Assembly: GCF_047601505.1 (NCBI RefSeq)
Contig: NZ_JASGJD010000001.1
Location: 682,001-746,000 of the forward strand
Length of the DNA: 64,000 nt
Direction: 5' to 3'
DNA from: Cloacibacterium sp047601505
GTDB taxonomy: Bacteria > Bacteroidota > Bacteroidia > Flavobacteriales > Weeksellaceae
The position numbers and the translations under genes are program-made. Positions 1-8,545 of this stretch are shown here, in pieces. Numbering within the stretch: position 1 is the stretch's first letter; each line of letters starts with the position of its first letter. The notes under the pieces were generated by a model that saw only the letters and a list, made by a program, of their open reading frames with translations, was not told the origin of the DNA and did no database searches.

Positions 1-143
1 ACTAGAGCTGCCCAAAAAGAAACCCACCAGAGTTTTCCGGCTCTTTCTTCGATAGGTCTTGCAATATCTTCGGTGATATCATGATAAGTCTTGTGACCAA
101 TAATTAGCGGTTCCCTAATAGGGGCTTCGTAATGTCCTGACAT
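1..143 (-). CDS. actC: Alternative complex III subunit ActC, N-terminal fragment (NrfD/PsrC family)
   Basis: Only the first 47 codons are inside the window; the gene continues past base 1. The fragment reads MSGHYEAPIREPLIIGHKTY and then DITEDIARPIEERAGKLWW, which fits the cytoplasmic N-terminus of the NrfD-like ten-helix quinol-binding subunit ActC that precedes its first membrane helix. It starts 20 bp after the actB stop, on the same strand, in the actA-actB-actC order known for alternative complex III. In the complex ActC is a membrane subunit expected to take part in quinol oxidation. The call rests mainly on gene order plus this short N-terminus, because the diagnostic helices lie outside the window. 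Confidence 0.8.
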   Translation of the reverse strand, partial: MSGHYEAPIREPLIIGHKTYHDITEDIARPIEERAGKLWWVSFWAAL

Positions 144-163
144 GTTTTACCTATTTATATTAT

Positions 164-3100
164 TTAAACGTTGTTTTCTTTTCTGTTTCTTACTTTAGTA
201 TGATAGAATACGTTTGGTTTTGTACCAATTTCTTCTAACAATACATATCTTCTTTTGTCATTGTATAATGCTCTTACTTCTGATGATTTATCATTCATAT
301 CACCAAATTTCATTGCACCAGTAGAACAAGCTTTAGAACAAGCTGTTTGTAGCTCGCCGTCTTCTATTCTTCTGCCTTCTTTTTTAGCTTCAAGAATAGT
401 AGCCTGTGTCATTTGGATACACATAGAACATTTTTCCATTACCCCTCTAGTTCTTACTACTACATCTGGATTTAGAACCATTCTGCCTAAATCGTTATTC
501 ATGTTATAGTCGAACTTATCATTCAAGTTATAAGTAAACCAGTTGAATCTTCTTACTTTGTATGGACAGTTGTTTGCACAATATCTGGTACCAATACATC
601 TGTTGTAAGCCATTTGGTTTTGACCTTGTTTACCGTGTGAAGTAGCAGCTACCGGACAAACAGTCTCACAAGGAGCGTGGTTACAGTGCTGACACATTAC
701 CGGTTGGAAGATTACGTCTGGGCTTTCATTAGGTTCAATTAAGATGTCATAAAGATTAGGAACATCTAAACCTCTATCAAGACCTTCTTTAACTTCAATT
801 TTCTCTTTTGCTGAGTAGTAACGGTCTATTCTTAACCAATACATATCTCTAGACATTCTGATTTCGTCTTTACCAACTACAGGAACGTTGTTTTCTGCCT
901 GACAAGCAATAATACAAGCTCCACAGCCGATACAAGAGTTAAGGTCTACCGAAAGATTAAAGTGAGGCCCGTCTGTATCATCAAAAGCATCCCAAAGATC
1001 TACTTTACCCATTGGTAATGTACCCTTCAATGTTTCCATTGTTAATGGTTTATTCCATTCGTTTACATCACCTTTTAGATAAGTTTCTAATGGAACTTCT
1101 TTTGCGATTTCATAACGACCCATCAATGTATTTTGAAGCTGAATACCCGCAAATTCGTGGTCATCAGCATCTGCTATTTCAATAGTAACTCCAGAAACTA
1201 CCGTGTTATATCCATCAAATAGAGGATAAGCATTTACACCAGTTTCTGCAATTTTACCCGTTCCTTTTTTACCATAACCTAATGCCAAACCAACAGAACC
1301 TTCAGCCTGACCAGGTTGAATAAATACAGGAACATTTTCTATCGTTACACCATTTACTTTAAGATTTACTACAGTACCATCTAGCTGCATTCTTGCATTC
1401 AATTCATTTTCAATTTTGAATTTTTCTGCATCTTTTGGCGAAATAGTTAAATAGTTATCCCAAGCCATTCTGGTAATTGGGTCTGGTAACTCCTGAAGCC
1501 AAGGGTTGTTCGCTTGTGTACCATCTCCCATAGAAGTTTTGGTATAAAGCACCAATTCTAATTCAGAAGCTTTGAAAGCTTTTAATTCTGAAGAAGCTTT
1601 TGCAGCATCGCCTCCAGTGTAAGAAAGATTACCAGTAACGTTACCTGCGTTGAAACCATTATATAAAGCTTGATTGAAAGAAGTACCTCCTAAAATTGAA
1701 GGCGCATTTGCTTTCAAATATTCGTAATAATTGTTGGCTGCATTTCCTTTACCATTCATCCAAACCAAAAGAGAATCTTCTAGTTGTCTAGATTTGTAGA
1801 TTTTTTGGATAGTAGGTTGAATTAATGAATATGCACCTGTTTGAGGAGCGATATCTGCCCAGTTTTCTAACCAATGTGTTGCAGGAATAATTACTTTTGC
1901 TTTATCAGCCAAAGCATTTTTCTTGTCTGTAACTGCAATTAGCGTTGAAACTTTAGCAAGAGCTTTCTCGAAATCTGCTCCTTTTGCGTGAGAATAAATT
2001 GGGTTTACATTGTTTGCAACTAAAACTCCAACTTGTCCAGCATTTAACCAAGCTAAAAACTCTGTAAATCTTGCGTGGTCGTATTCTTTAAGTAAATTAG
2101 CTTTACCTGTGAAAGCTTCAGAACCTAATTTTTGATTAATTAAATGAGCTAAAACATAAGCCGCTTTAGAACCATCTGCAAAAACAACCGCTTTGCTTCC
2201 TTTTGCTTGTAATTCTTTAGCAATTTCGCTAGCTACTTTGTCAGAAGAACCAGCACCAACTACAGCATTATAAACTTCTACCAAAGTTTTATTAACCGCT
2301 GAAGGTTTTTGGATAATTCTTTCATCTGCATTAGCACCCGTAAGAGACATATTAGACTCTACTTGTACGTGTCTTAGCATTTTTTCGCTAGGTTTTCTAG
2401 CAGCAGCATAAGAAGTTTCAAGGCTAGATGCGTTGTAATCTCCTAAGAAATCTGCTTGGAAAGAAACTACCAATTCTGATGTTGATAAATCATAAACTGG
2501 TAAAGCTCTGTTCCCGAAAACTTCTTGCGCAGCATCTAATGCAGCAGCATAAGTGTATGCGTCGTATGTTACTAACTCAGCGTTAGGATATTTAGTTTTG
2601 AAATCTCCAAACAATTTTTTGAAAGTTGGAGAAGGATAAGAATGAGAAAGAACTACAATCTTTTTATTAGCAGCTTGAGCAGCAACTAAAGCTTTAATTA
2701 CTTCGTCATCTACCTTATCGAAAATTGCTTCAGAACCATCTAATTGTGGTTGTTTCACTTTATCGTTATCATAAAGAGAAAGTACACTAGCCTGAGCTCT
2801 TGCATTAGTTTTACCTAAATCTTTAGCAGCAGGATTTGGTTCTATTTTGATAGGTCTTCCTTCTCTGGTTTTTACTAAAACGCTAGCAAAATCAAAACCA
2901 TCAAAATAAGTAGATGCATAATAATTAGGAATTCCAGGAATTATGCTGTGAGGTTTTACCACATAAGGAATTGTTTTAACAACCGGAGCTTCGCAAGCAG
3001 CCAAAGTAACCGCAGCAGTAGAGAAACCTAAAAGCTTAAGGAAATCTCTTCTAGAAGTTCCAGAATTGTTCATCTTATCGGCATCACCCAAGAACTCATC

Positions 3101-3202
3101 CACAGGAATTTCGTTTTGAAACTCTTTCTGTGCCAATTTCGCATTTAGCGATTGGTCTTTAAGTTCGTGAATACTTCTGAATTGTATTTTATTTGAAGCC
3201 AT
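164..3202 (-). CDS. actB: Alternative complex III iron-sulfur subunit ActB (molybdopterin-oxidoreductase-like + FeS fusion)
   Basis: A 1012-residue subunit of the quinol:cytochrome c / oxidase oxidoreductase ACIII. Around residues 50-70 there is a twin-arginine-type signal (SRRDFLKLLGF) followed by AACE, a possible lipidation cysteine, so it is exported folded to the periplasmic side. The middle (about 70-740) resembles a molybdopterin oxidoreductase catalytic domain, which in ACIII is known to lack the cofactor. The C-terminal part (about 750-980) is a ferredoxin-like domain with four cysteine clusters: CIGCGACIIAC, CQHCNHAPCETVC, CIGTRYCANNC and CSMCIQM...CSKAC, consistent with three [4Fe-4S] and one [3Fe-4S]. 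It lies 22 bp after actA and 20 bp before actC, clearly one operon. The fused two-domain form is the normal ActB architecture. Confidence 0.95.
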   Translation of the reverse strand: MASNKIQFRSIHELKDQSLNAKLAQKEFQNEIPVDEFLGDADKMNNSGTSRRDFLKLLGFSTAAVTLAACEAPVVKTIPYVVKPHSIIPGIPNYYASTYFDGFDFASVLVKTREGRPIKIEPNPAAKDLGKTNARAQASVLSLYDNDKVKQPQLDGSEAIFDKVDDEVIKALVAAQAANKKIVVLSHSYPSPTFKKLFGDFKTKYPNAELVTYDAYTYAAALDAAQEVFGNRALPVYDLSTSELVVSFQADFLGDYNASSLETSYAAARKPSEKMLRHVQVESNMSLTGANADERIIQKPSAVNKTLVEVYNAVVGAGSSDKVASEIAKELQAKGSKAVVFADGSKAAYVLAHLINQKLGSEAFTGKANLLKEYDHARFTEFLAWLNAGQVGVLVANNVNPIYSHAKGADFEKALAKVSTLIAVTDKKNALADKAKVIIPATHWLENWADIAPQTGAYSLIQPTIQKIYKSRQLEDSLLVWMNGKGNAANNYYEYLKANAPSILGGTSFNQALYNGFNAGNVTGNLSYTGGDAAKASSELKAFKASELELVLYTKTSMGDGTQANNPWLQELPDPITRMAWDNYLTISPKDAEKFKIENELNARMQLDGTVVNLKVNGVTIENVPVFIQPGQAEGSVGLALGYGKKGTGKIAETGVNAYPLFDGYNTVVSGVTIEIADADDHEFAGIQLQNTLMGRYEIAKEVPLETYLKGDVNEWNKPLTMETLKGTLPMGKVDLWDAFDDTDGPHFNLSVDLNSCIGCGACIIACQAENNVPVVGKDEIRMSRDMYWLRIDRYYSAKEKIEVKEGLDRGLDVPNLYDILIEPNESPDVIFQPVMCQHCNHAPCETVCPVAATSHGKQGQNQMAYNRCIGTRYCANNCPYKVRRFNWFTYNLNDKFDYNMNNDLGRMVLNPDVVVRTRGVMEKCSMCIQMTQATILEAKKEGRRIEDGELQTACSKACSTGAMKFGDMNDKSSEVRALYNDKRRYVLLEEIGTKPNVFYHTKVRNRKENNV

Positions 3203-3224
3203 TTATACTTCTAATTTTCTGTTA

Positions 3225-4565
3225 TTAATAATGACATTTACCACACTCTAAACCGCCTATTGCATCTACAGTAATTTTGGTGTCTTTACCATACTGTTTT
3301 TTAAGTTTGTCATGCAATTTTTGGTAGTATTCTTTGTTATAATCGTTTGTCATGTCTACTTCTGTAGTTCTGTGACATTCGATACACCAACCCATTGTAA
3401 AGTTGTTTGCCATTTGTAATTTATCCATTTCTGGAACTTGACCATGACAAGCTTTACATACCACGTCTACTTTTTTAGCTTTCATGATGGTTTGCTCACC
3501 AGCTACTACGTGTTGAGAGTGGTTAAAGTATACAAAATCTGGCATATTGTGAATTCTAACCCAAGCTATTGGTTTAGTTTTCCCGGTATAAGTTTGAGAA
3601 GCCTCATCCCAGCCAGCAGCTTCATATATTTTTTTGATTTGGGCAGTATAGAAAGCTCTATCTTTACCTTCTTCGATGTATTTGCCTTTGTATTCTGAAA
3701 TACCTTTATGGCAGTTCATACATACGTTTACAGAAGGAATTTCTGAAACTTTACCATACTTAGCTCCTGAGTGACATAATTGACAATCAATTTTGTTTTC
3801 TCCTGCGTGGATTTTGTGAGAGAAATAAATAGGCTGATCTGGTTGATAACCTTTATAAACGCCTACCCACATTAGCCAGTTCCAAATTCCGTACAGAGCA
3901 AGAACAGCAAGTAATCCCATTACAGTTTTTCCGAAAGTCTGATATTTGTTGTAGAACTCTCCAACAGAATGAATTCTGGTAGCGTCTAGCTCAGAAATTT
4001 CATCAGATTTTCTCTGTAATTTTACAAGTTGACTAAGTTTTAATAGAATCCAAAGAAGTAATCCAGCTATAGAAACCAGAGAAACTAAGATAATAGAAGA
4101 TAAGTTTTTCTCTTCTTGAGCCGCTTTTTGCGCTTCAGGAGAATTAGCTGCGTCTTCTGCTACAGGTTCTTCTTTTGGAGGGTTAGTGGTGTATTCAAGA
4201 ATATCTGCGATATCTTGCTCAGAAAGACTCGGGAATTGAGTCATTTCCACTTTGTTGTATTTGTTAAAGAGTTCATTCGCATACTTATCGCCAGAAGCTC
4301 TAAGTGCTTTGTTGTCTTTAATCCACTTTTGGAACCAATCTACACCTAAATTTTGTTCCTTTTTAACTTTTTCCACTACACCGCCTAATGCAGGACCTAC
4401 CACTTGCTTGTCTAGTGCGTGACACGCAGTACAATTGGTTTTAAAAAGAGTTTGTCCCTTTTTAGCGTCCCCTTTTAGATCTTGGGCGTAAATAGAAGCA
4501 CTGGTTGTTAAGAGCAAACTTACTGCCAACAACACATTCTTGTAATGCTTTCTCCAACTAATCAT
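3225..4565 (-). CDS. actA: Alternative complex III multiheme cytochrome c subunit ActA, with fused monoheme domain
   Basis: A 446-residue cytochrome c of ACIII that receives electrons from ActB. A signal peptide ends near SIYAQ. Six CxxCH motifs are visible: CTACH near residue 47, then CQLCH, CMNCH, CKACH, CIECH and CGKCH in the C-terminal half. The first sits in an N-terminal class-I-like cytochrome domain with a distal Met region (EMTQFPSLSEQDIADI), followed by two hydrophobic helices (about 155-175 and 212-235) and then the pentaheme domain. The textbook ActA is pentaheme and a separate subunit (ActE) carries one heme; here both appear to be in a single chain. It is the first gene of the operon seen here, with a promoter box 45 bp upstream. 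Confidence 0.93.
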   Translation of the reverse strand: MISWRKHYKNVLLAVSLLLTTSASIYAQDLKGDAKKGQTLFKTNCTACHALDKQVVGPALGGVVEKVKKEQNLGVDWFQKWIKDNKALRASGDKYANELFNKYNKVEMTQFPSLSEQDIADILEYTTNPPKEEPVAEDAANSPEAQKAAQEEKNLSSIILVSLVSIAGLLLWILLKLSQLVKLQRKSDEISELDATRIHSVGEFYNKYQTFGKTVMGLLAVLALYGIWNWLMWVGVYKGYQPDQPIYFSHKIHAGENKIDCQLCHSGAKYGKVSEIPSVNVCMNCHKGISEYKGKYIEEGKDRAFYTAQIKKIYEAAGWDEASQTYTGKTKPIAWVRIHNMPDFVYFNHSQHVVAGEQTIMKAKKVDVVCKACHGQVPEMDKLQMANNFTMGWCIECHRTTEVDMTNDYNKEYYQKLHDKLKKQYGKDTKITVDAIGGLECGKCHY

Positions 4566-4610
4566 TTAAATAATCTTGGGTTAATACTATTGAGTTTACA
4601 TTCAATTCCG

Positions 4611-4618
4611 CAAAAATA
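4611..4618 (-). promoter_or_regulatory. TAnnTTTG promoter box for the ACIII operon
   Basis: On the minus strand the sequence is TATTTTTG, a full match to the Bacteroidetes -7 consensus TAnnTTTG, about 45 nt upstream of the actA ATG. No other gene lies between, so it probably drives actA-actB-actC. Confidence 0.6.
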
Positions 4619-4695
4619 ATACTTTAACACAATATTAAGAGTAGCTTTCCATGTATTTTATCATTTTTGCTCAATTTATAACGATTCTAAATTAC

Positions 4696-4703
4696 TATAT
4701 TTG
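4696..4703 (+). promoter_or_regulatory. TAnnTTTG promoter box for the SPOR-domain gene
   Basis: TATATTTG, matching the Bacteroidetes -7 consensus, lies 43 nt upstream of the ATG at 4747. It is divergent from the actA promoter. Confidence 0.5.
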
Positions 4704-4746
4704 GTATAATTTTTATTTGTATTAATTTTGCTAAAAATATTTTTTA

Positions 4747-5256
4747 ATGAACAAGATTATAAGAATAGTAGGTTTATTCGCTTTTTTAGGTTTTTATACA
4801 ATTGAAGCACAGCAAGTTGTAAAAAAAGATACAATGAAAGGTACAGAGCTTACTATAACAATGGACACTAAAGTAGATGGACTTTTAAATGATTTAGAAG
4901 GGAAGTGCGATAAGGTAGAAGCTATCGAAAATAAACCTGCAACTAAGATAGAAGTAAGTAATAAAGCTAAAACTACGGCAGAAATCTGTAGAGATAATCC
5001 TAGAATTATGGGATTCAAGATTCAAGTTTCTGTAGTAAAGTCTAACGAAGAGTCTAATGAAGTAAAAACTTATTTCAGGTCTAAATTTCCTAATATTAAA
5101 GTGATTACAGATGCTTCTTTAAGACCTAATTATAAGGTTTTAGCAGGGAGTTATTTTTCTAAGCAATCTGCAGCTGCAGATTTAGCTAAAGTGAGACAGA
5201 TTTTTAAAGATGCTAGAACAGTAGAGTATAATATCTTTTGTGTAGAAGGTAAATAA
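4747..5256 (+). CDS. Secreted SPOR-domain protein
   Basis: A 169-residue protein with an N-terminal signal peptide (hydrophobic stretch about 5-20, ending near IEAQQ). Residues about 88-169 form a SPOR domain (starting GFKIQVSVVKSNEESNEV and containing YKVLAGSYFSKQSAAADL), the fold that binds denuded glycan strands of peptidoglycan, often at the division site. The linker (residues 25-85) is lysine- and glutamate-rich. It stands alone between two divergent or convergent neighbours, so the genomic context gives no partner. Probable periplasmic peptidoglycan-binding protein; the precise role is unknown. Confidence 0.8.
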   Translation: MNKIIRIVGLFAFLGFYTIEAQQVVKKDTMKGTELTITMDTKVDGLLNDLEGKCDKVEAIENKPATKIEVSNKAKTTAEICRDNPRIMGFKIQVSVVKSNEESNEVKTYFRSKFPNIKVITDASLRPNYKVLAGSYFSKQSAAADLAKVRQIFKDARTVEYNIFCVEGK

Positions 5257-5260
5257 AATA

Positions 5261-5291
5261 AAAAAAAACTCAGAGAAATCTGAGTTTTTTT
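5261..5291. terminator. Bidirectional intrinsic terminator
   Basis: Perfect 10-bp stem AAAACTCAGA / TCTGAGTTTT with a gaaa loop; A-tract on the left and T-tract on the right, so it can terminate both the SPOR gene (plus) and the response regulator gene (minus), which converge here. Confidence 0.85.
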
Positions 5292-5303
5292 ATGCTTTGT
5301 TTT

Positions 5304-5990
5304 TTAATTTTTAACTAACAATCTGAAACCTTCACCGTGTACGTTGATGATTTCTAAACCTTCGTCGTCTTTCAATAATTTTCTAAGTTTAGCGATGTAA
5401 ACATCCATACTTCTTGCGGTGAAATAATTCTCTTTTTTCCAGATTTTTCTCAAGGCAAGGTCTCTTGGCATGAAATCGTTTCTGTGGATGCAAAGTAATT
5501 TTAGCAATTCGTTTTCTTTTGGCGAAAGTTTGTATTCGTTATCGCCAACTCTTAATTGTCTAAGAACAGAATCAAAGAAGATATTACTTATTTTGAATTG
5601 TTCTTGTTCTTCGTCTTCTATTACTGCACTTCTTTGGAGAATTGCTTTTATTTTGTAAAGAAGAAGTTCTGTGTCAAATGGTTTTGTGATATAATCGTCT
5701 GCGCCAATTTGGTAACCTTTTAGTACGTCTTCTCTTTGGTTTCTTGCCGTTAAGAAAATAATAGGTGTGTTTTTATCTATTTTTCTTACATCCTCAGCTA
5801 GAGAAAACCCGTCTTTTTTTGGCATCATCACATCAAAAATGCAGATGTCAAATTCTTTTTCTGTAAATTCTTTTAAACCTAGTTCTCCGTCAATTGCCAA
5901 GGTTACATCAAAGTTGTTAATCATTAAATAGTCCTTAAGAACTGCACCGAAACTTTGGTCGTCTTCTACTAATAAAATTCTATTGCTCAT
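5304..5990 (-). CDS. OmpR/PhoB-family response regulator
   Basis: 228 residues. An N-terminal receiver domain (1-120) shows the acidic pair EDD near residue 9, the phosphoacceptor Asp about residue 53 in DVMMPKKDG, and the conserved Lys in KPFD near 102. The C-terminal winged-helix DNA-binding domain (about 130-226) contains LSPKENELLKLL and the recognition region RSMDVYIAKLRKLL. It lies 36 bp downstream of the histidine kinase gene on the same strand, so the two form a two-component system. The signal and targets cannot be read from the sequence; similar pairs are widespread in Bacteroidetes. Confidence 0.92.
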   Translation of the reverse strand: MSNRILLVEDDQSFGAVLKDYLMINNFDVTLAIDGELGLKEFTEKEFDICIFDVMMPKKDGFSLAEDVRKIDKNTPIIFLTARNQREDVLKGYQIGADDYITKPFDTELLLYKIKAILQRSAVIEDEEQEQFKISNIFFDSVLRQLRVGDNEYKLSPKENELLKLLCIHRNDFMPRDLALRKIWKKENYFTARSMDVYIAKLRKLLKDDEGLEIINVHGEGFRLLVKN

Positions 5991-6026
5991 AATATCTGGT
6001 GTTTTATTTTTAATTTGAAATATATT

Positions 6027-7571
6027 TTATGTTATTGGTAATTTTAGAGTGAAAATGCTTCCTTTTCCTTTTTCAGACTCTACAATTATTTGTCCTTTGT
6101 GCATTTCGATAATTTTTTTCACATAAGAAAGTCCAAGTCCTTGCCCTTTTACATTGTGGATGTTCCCGGTTTCTTCTCTAAAGAATTTTTCGAAAATTTT
6201 GGTTTTGTTTTGTTGTTCCATTCCCATTCCTGTATCAGAAATTTGAATGATGTACCAATTGCTTTCGTTTCTGGTAGAAATCTTTATTTCTGGCGTTTCT
6301 GGCGAATATTTGTTGGCATTATCTAGTAAATTTATCAAAGCATTAGAAAGGTGAAATTCATCTACTCTTACCAAGTAATGTTCTGCTTTAAATTCTTCTG
6401 TAAGCGTTCCGTTTCTTTCTTCTACAATAAGTCTAAAAGATTTTGAAATCTCTTTAATAAGCTCTCTTACATTGGTTTCTTTCAAGAAAAGTTTCATCTC
6501 ATTTCGCTCTAATTTAGACATGTTGAGAACATTTTCTACTTGTTTTTTCATTCTCAAATTTTCTTGCTTAATAAGCTTGGAGTAATACTTTACTTTTTCG
6601 GGATTTGATGCAATTTTGTCGTTGTTCAAAGAGTCTGTAGCCACAGAAATAGTCGCCAAAGGAGTTTTGAATTCGTGAGACATATTGTTGATGAAATCTG
6701 TCTTAACTTCAGAAATTTTCTTTTGTCTCATCATGTAATTAATAGAAATAATGTAAATTCCTAAAATGGTGAGCAAAGACATAAATGTTCCTAATAGCAT
6801 TGGAAGATTGTTTTTTACTAATGAAGCATCTTTTCTTGGAAAAACCAACGAAAGCGTGTAAAGAATTTTGTCTTCTTTGTCTGTAAAAAGTGGATATGTG
6901 TAGTTTTTTTTGTCTTTTTGGTCTAAATAAGTGTTATTAGAAATTGCCGTCAATTTGTTTTTTTTGTCTAAAATTCCATAACCAAATTTAGAATCGATGC
7001 CTTGAGTTTTTAATTCTCGTGTAAGTACAGAATCTAATATTTTTTTGTCAACTCGTTGGTTAATAGGAAGATTTGTAGCGTTGAATTTTGCAAATTCTGT
7101 TAAAGAAAATTGTCCACTGCTAATATCCTGGCTTTGGATTGAGGAAATAATCTGAGGAGTGGTAGGGTTTTTTTTGAAATCGTACATTCCTTCGTCTTTG
7201 TAAAGCTTAAATTTTGTAATGCTGTCTCCTTTTTGAGAAATTGGGATGTCTTGTTTTTCAATAATCGTCTTCCCGAAAGAAAGAGTCGTTTTACTTAGAG
7301 AATCTTGTACTTGTTGAACGGTAAAAAGTGTTGGCTTTTTTGCATTTGAAGCTAAAGTTTTATCAAAATCTTTAAACTTTTCGTTGTACTTGCTTACTTC
7401 AATTTCGCTTATTTTTTGTGCCGAATTTTCTAATGCAGTGTGCACTTTGTTTGCAAATTCTTGTTCCAGAGAAGCGTAGTACTCTTTAAGCCAATAAAAC
7501 TGCATCGAAACGAAGACTACGAGAGAAATCGTCATGAAAACAGAAAGTATCGGGATAAATTTATTGTTCAT
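6027..7571 (-). CDS. Sensor histidine kinase
   Basis: 514 residues. Transmembrane helix 1 spans about 7-27, a periplasmic sensor region without a recognisable fold covers about 30-255, and helix 2 spans about 256-278. The HisKA domain has the phosphorylated His near residue 298 in NNMSHEFKTPLA; the ATPase domain has the N box (NLLDNANKYSP), G1 (DTGMGMEQ), F box (FEKFFR) and G2 (GQGLGLSYVKKII). It is the first gene of a pair with the response regulator at 5304-5990. The large periplasmic domain suggests sensing of an envelope or external cue. Confidence 0.92.
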   Translation of the reverse strand: MNNKFIPILSVFMTISLVVFVSMQFYWLKEYYASLEQEFANKVHTALENSAQKISEIEVSKYNEKFKDFDKTLASNAKKPTLFTVQQVQDSLSKTTLSFGKTIIEKQDIPISQKGDSITKFKLYKDEGMYDFKKNPTTPQIISSIQSQDISSGQFSLTEFAKFNATNLPINQRVDKKILDSVLTRELKTQGIDSKFGYGILDKKNKLTAISNNTYLDQKDKKNYTYPLFTDKEDKILYTLSLVFPRKDASLVKNNLPMLLGTFMSLLTILGIYIISINYMMRQKKISEVKTDFINNMSHEFKTPLATISVATDSLNNDKIASNPEKVKYYSKLIKQENLRMKKQVENVLNMSKLERNEMKLFLKETNVRELIKEISKSFRLIVEERNGTLTEEFKAEHYLVRVDEFHLSNALINLLDNANKYSPETPEIKISTRNESNWYIIQISDTGMGMEQQNKTKIFEKFFREETGNIHNVKGQGLGLSYVKKIIEMHKGQIIVESEKGKGSIFTLKLPIT

Positions 7572-7709
7572 TTTCGTTTGAAAATTTTGTTAAAAATAAA
7601 AATTTAACACAAATAAAACAAAAAAAATGAAATTAAATTACATGATTTTTCTTAAAAATGAGTTTTTTAACAAATTATTGTGAAAATAATTGCTGTGCTA
7701 GTCTTTGTT

Positions 7710-8060
7710 TTAAGAAATTTCTAACAAATTTTCGTCTATAAAATATTGAATGATAGCTTTTTTCATGAGAAGTTGCTGTTCGTTTGGTTTCAAGTCTGGC
7801 ACTTCTTCTAATTGATTGTACATTGGCCAACCGTCTTCGTCGTAATCTTCAAATTGATAATATCCAAAAGGTTCTAGCAATCTACAAACTGCAATGTGAA
7901 TAAGGTTTACTTTGTCGTCTTTAGAATATTTTTGTTGTCCGCTGCCTAATTCCTGAATTCCTATTAAAAAAAGGAAGGTTTCTATGGGCGGATTTTTCTC
8001 TGTTCCGAAATTTTCTGAGAAGAAATTTTCAATTTTTATCCAAAGTTCGCTTTCTAACAT
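7710..8060 (-). CDS. Conserved hypothetical acidic protein (116 aa)
   Basis: I do not recognise a named domain. The 116 residues are soluble, rich in Glu and aromatic residues, with no signal peptide or membrane helix. The sequence contains FLIGIQELGSGQQKYSKDDKVNLIH and then a conserved-looking CRLLEPFGYYQFEDYDEDGWP. It resembles small uncharacterised proteins found across Flavobacteriia. It lies 27 bp after the four-helix-bundle gene on the same strand and may be cotranscribed with it; a short repeat occupies the gap. Codon use and composition look native. Confidence 0.7.
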   Translation of the reverse strand: MLESELWIKIENFFSENFGTEKNPPIETFLFLIGIQELGSGQQKYSKDDKVNLIHIAVCRLLEPFGYYQFEDYDEDGWPMYNQLEEVPDLKPNEQQLLMKKAIIQYFIDENLLEIS

Positions 8061-8090
8061 AATTGATGATTGATAATTGATGAATGATTA
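8061..8090. repeat. TGATTGATAATTGAT-type short repeat, left copy
   Basis: A tract of overlapping TGAT/GATAATTGAT units fills the gap between the two small genes and extends into the stop codon (8088-8090) of the four-helix-bundle gene. The related sequence in inverted orientation lies on the other side of that gene at about 8508-8545. Confidence 0.55.
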
Positions 8091-8462
8091 TTTTTGACTG
8101 TCAAGTTTTTCTTTTAAATATTTTTTATAACTAGCTGTTACTTTTACAATTTCTTCTGCTTCTATAAACCAGTTTTGAAGCGTTTTTTCAGCATACATTT
8201 TAATGTCTTGCATAAATTCAATCCAAAATAAAGTTTCATCTGCTTCTTCTACAACAATGCAAATTTTTGCAAATCTTTCATTCAATGATCTTGCTCTAAT
8301 CATAGCTCTGTAATTAGACGCTGAAGATGATGAGGAGCGAAAAATTTGTTTTCTGATAACAGAAACTTTATCAGAATAGGGCAACTCTGAAAGATGATTA
8401 ATAATATCTACAGAAAGAGAACGAGTTCTTTTTGCGAAAATTTGGTTATAGTTTTTATCCAT
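8088..8462 (-). CDS. Four-helix-bundle protein (S23/IVP family)
   Basis: 124 residues, matching the small four-helix-bundle family first described from open reading frames in 23S rRNA intervening sequences (S23/IVP). Typical features visible are the N-terminal FAKRTRSLSVDIINHLSELP, the R-S-S-x-S-x-x-x-N-Y-R element (RSSSSSASNYRAM) and the acidic VVEEADETLFWIEFM. The family forms pentamers, and relatives act as accessory proteins in diversity-generating retroelements, but no reverse transcriptase is near. The gene is flanked by inverted short repeats and sits between oligopeptidase B and an unknown gene, so it may be a small mobile cassette. Its function here is unknown. Confidence 0.85.
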   Translation of the reverse strand: MDKNYNQIFAKRTRSLSVDIINHLSELPYSDKVSVIRKQIFRSSSSSASNYRAMIRARSLNERFAKICIVVEEADETLFWIEFMQDIKMYAEKTLQNWFIEAEEIVKVTASYKKYLKEKLDSQK

Positions 8463-8507
8463 GATAATTTTTTTTGATAAATAAATATACTCATTTGTCT
8501 ATTAATA

Positions 8508-8545
8508 TTTAATCAATTATCAATCACCTTTTATCAATCATCAAA
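8508..8545. repeat. TGATTGATAATTGAT-type short repeat, right copy (inverted)
   Basis: The plus strand here reads AATCAATTATCAATCACC then TTTTATCAATCATC, which is the inverse of the tract at 8061-8090. The repeat supplies the last codons and the stop of oligopeptidase B (ending MIDKR). Confidence 0.5.
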
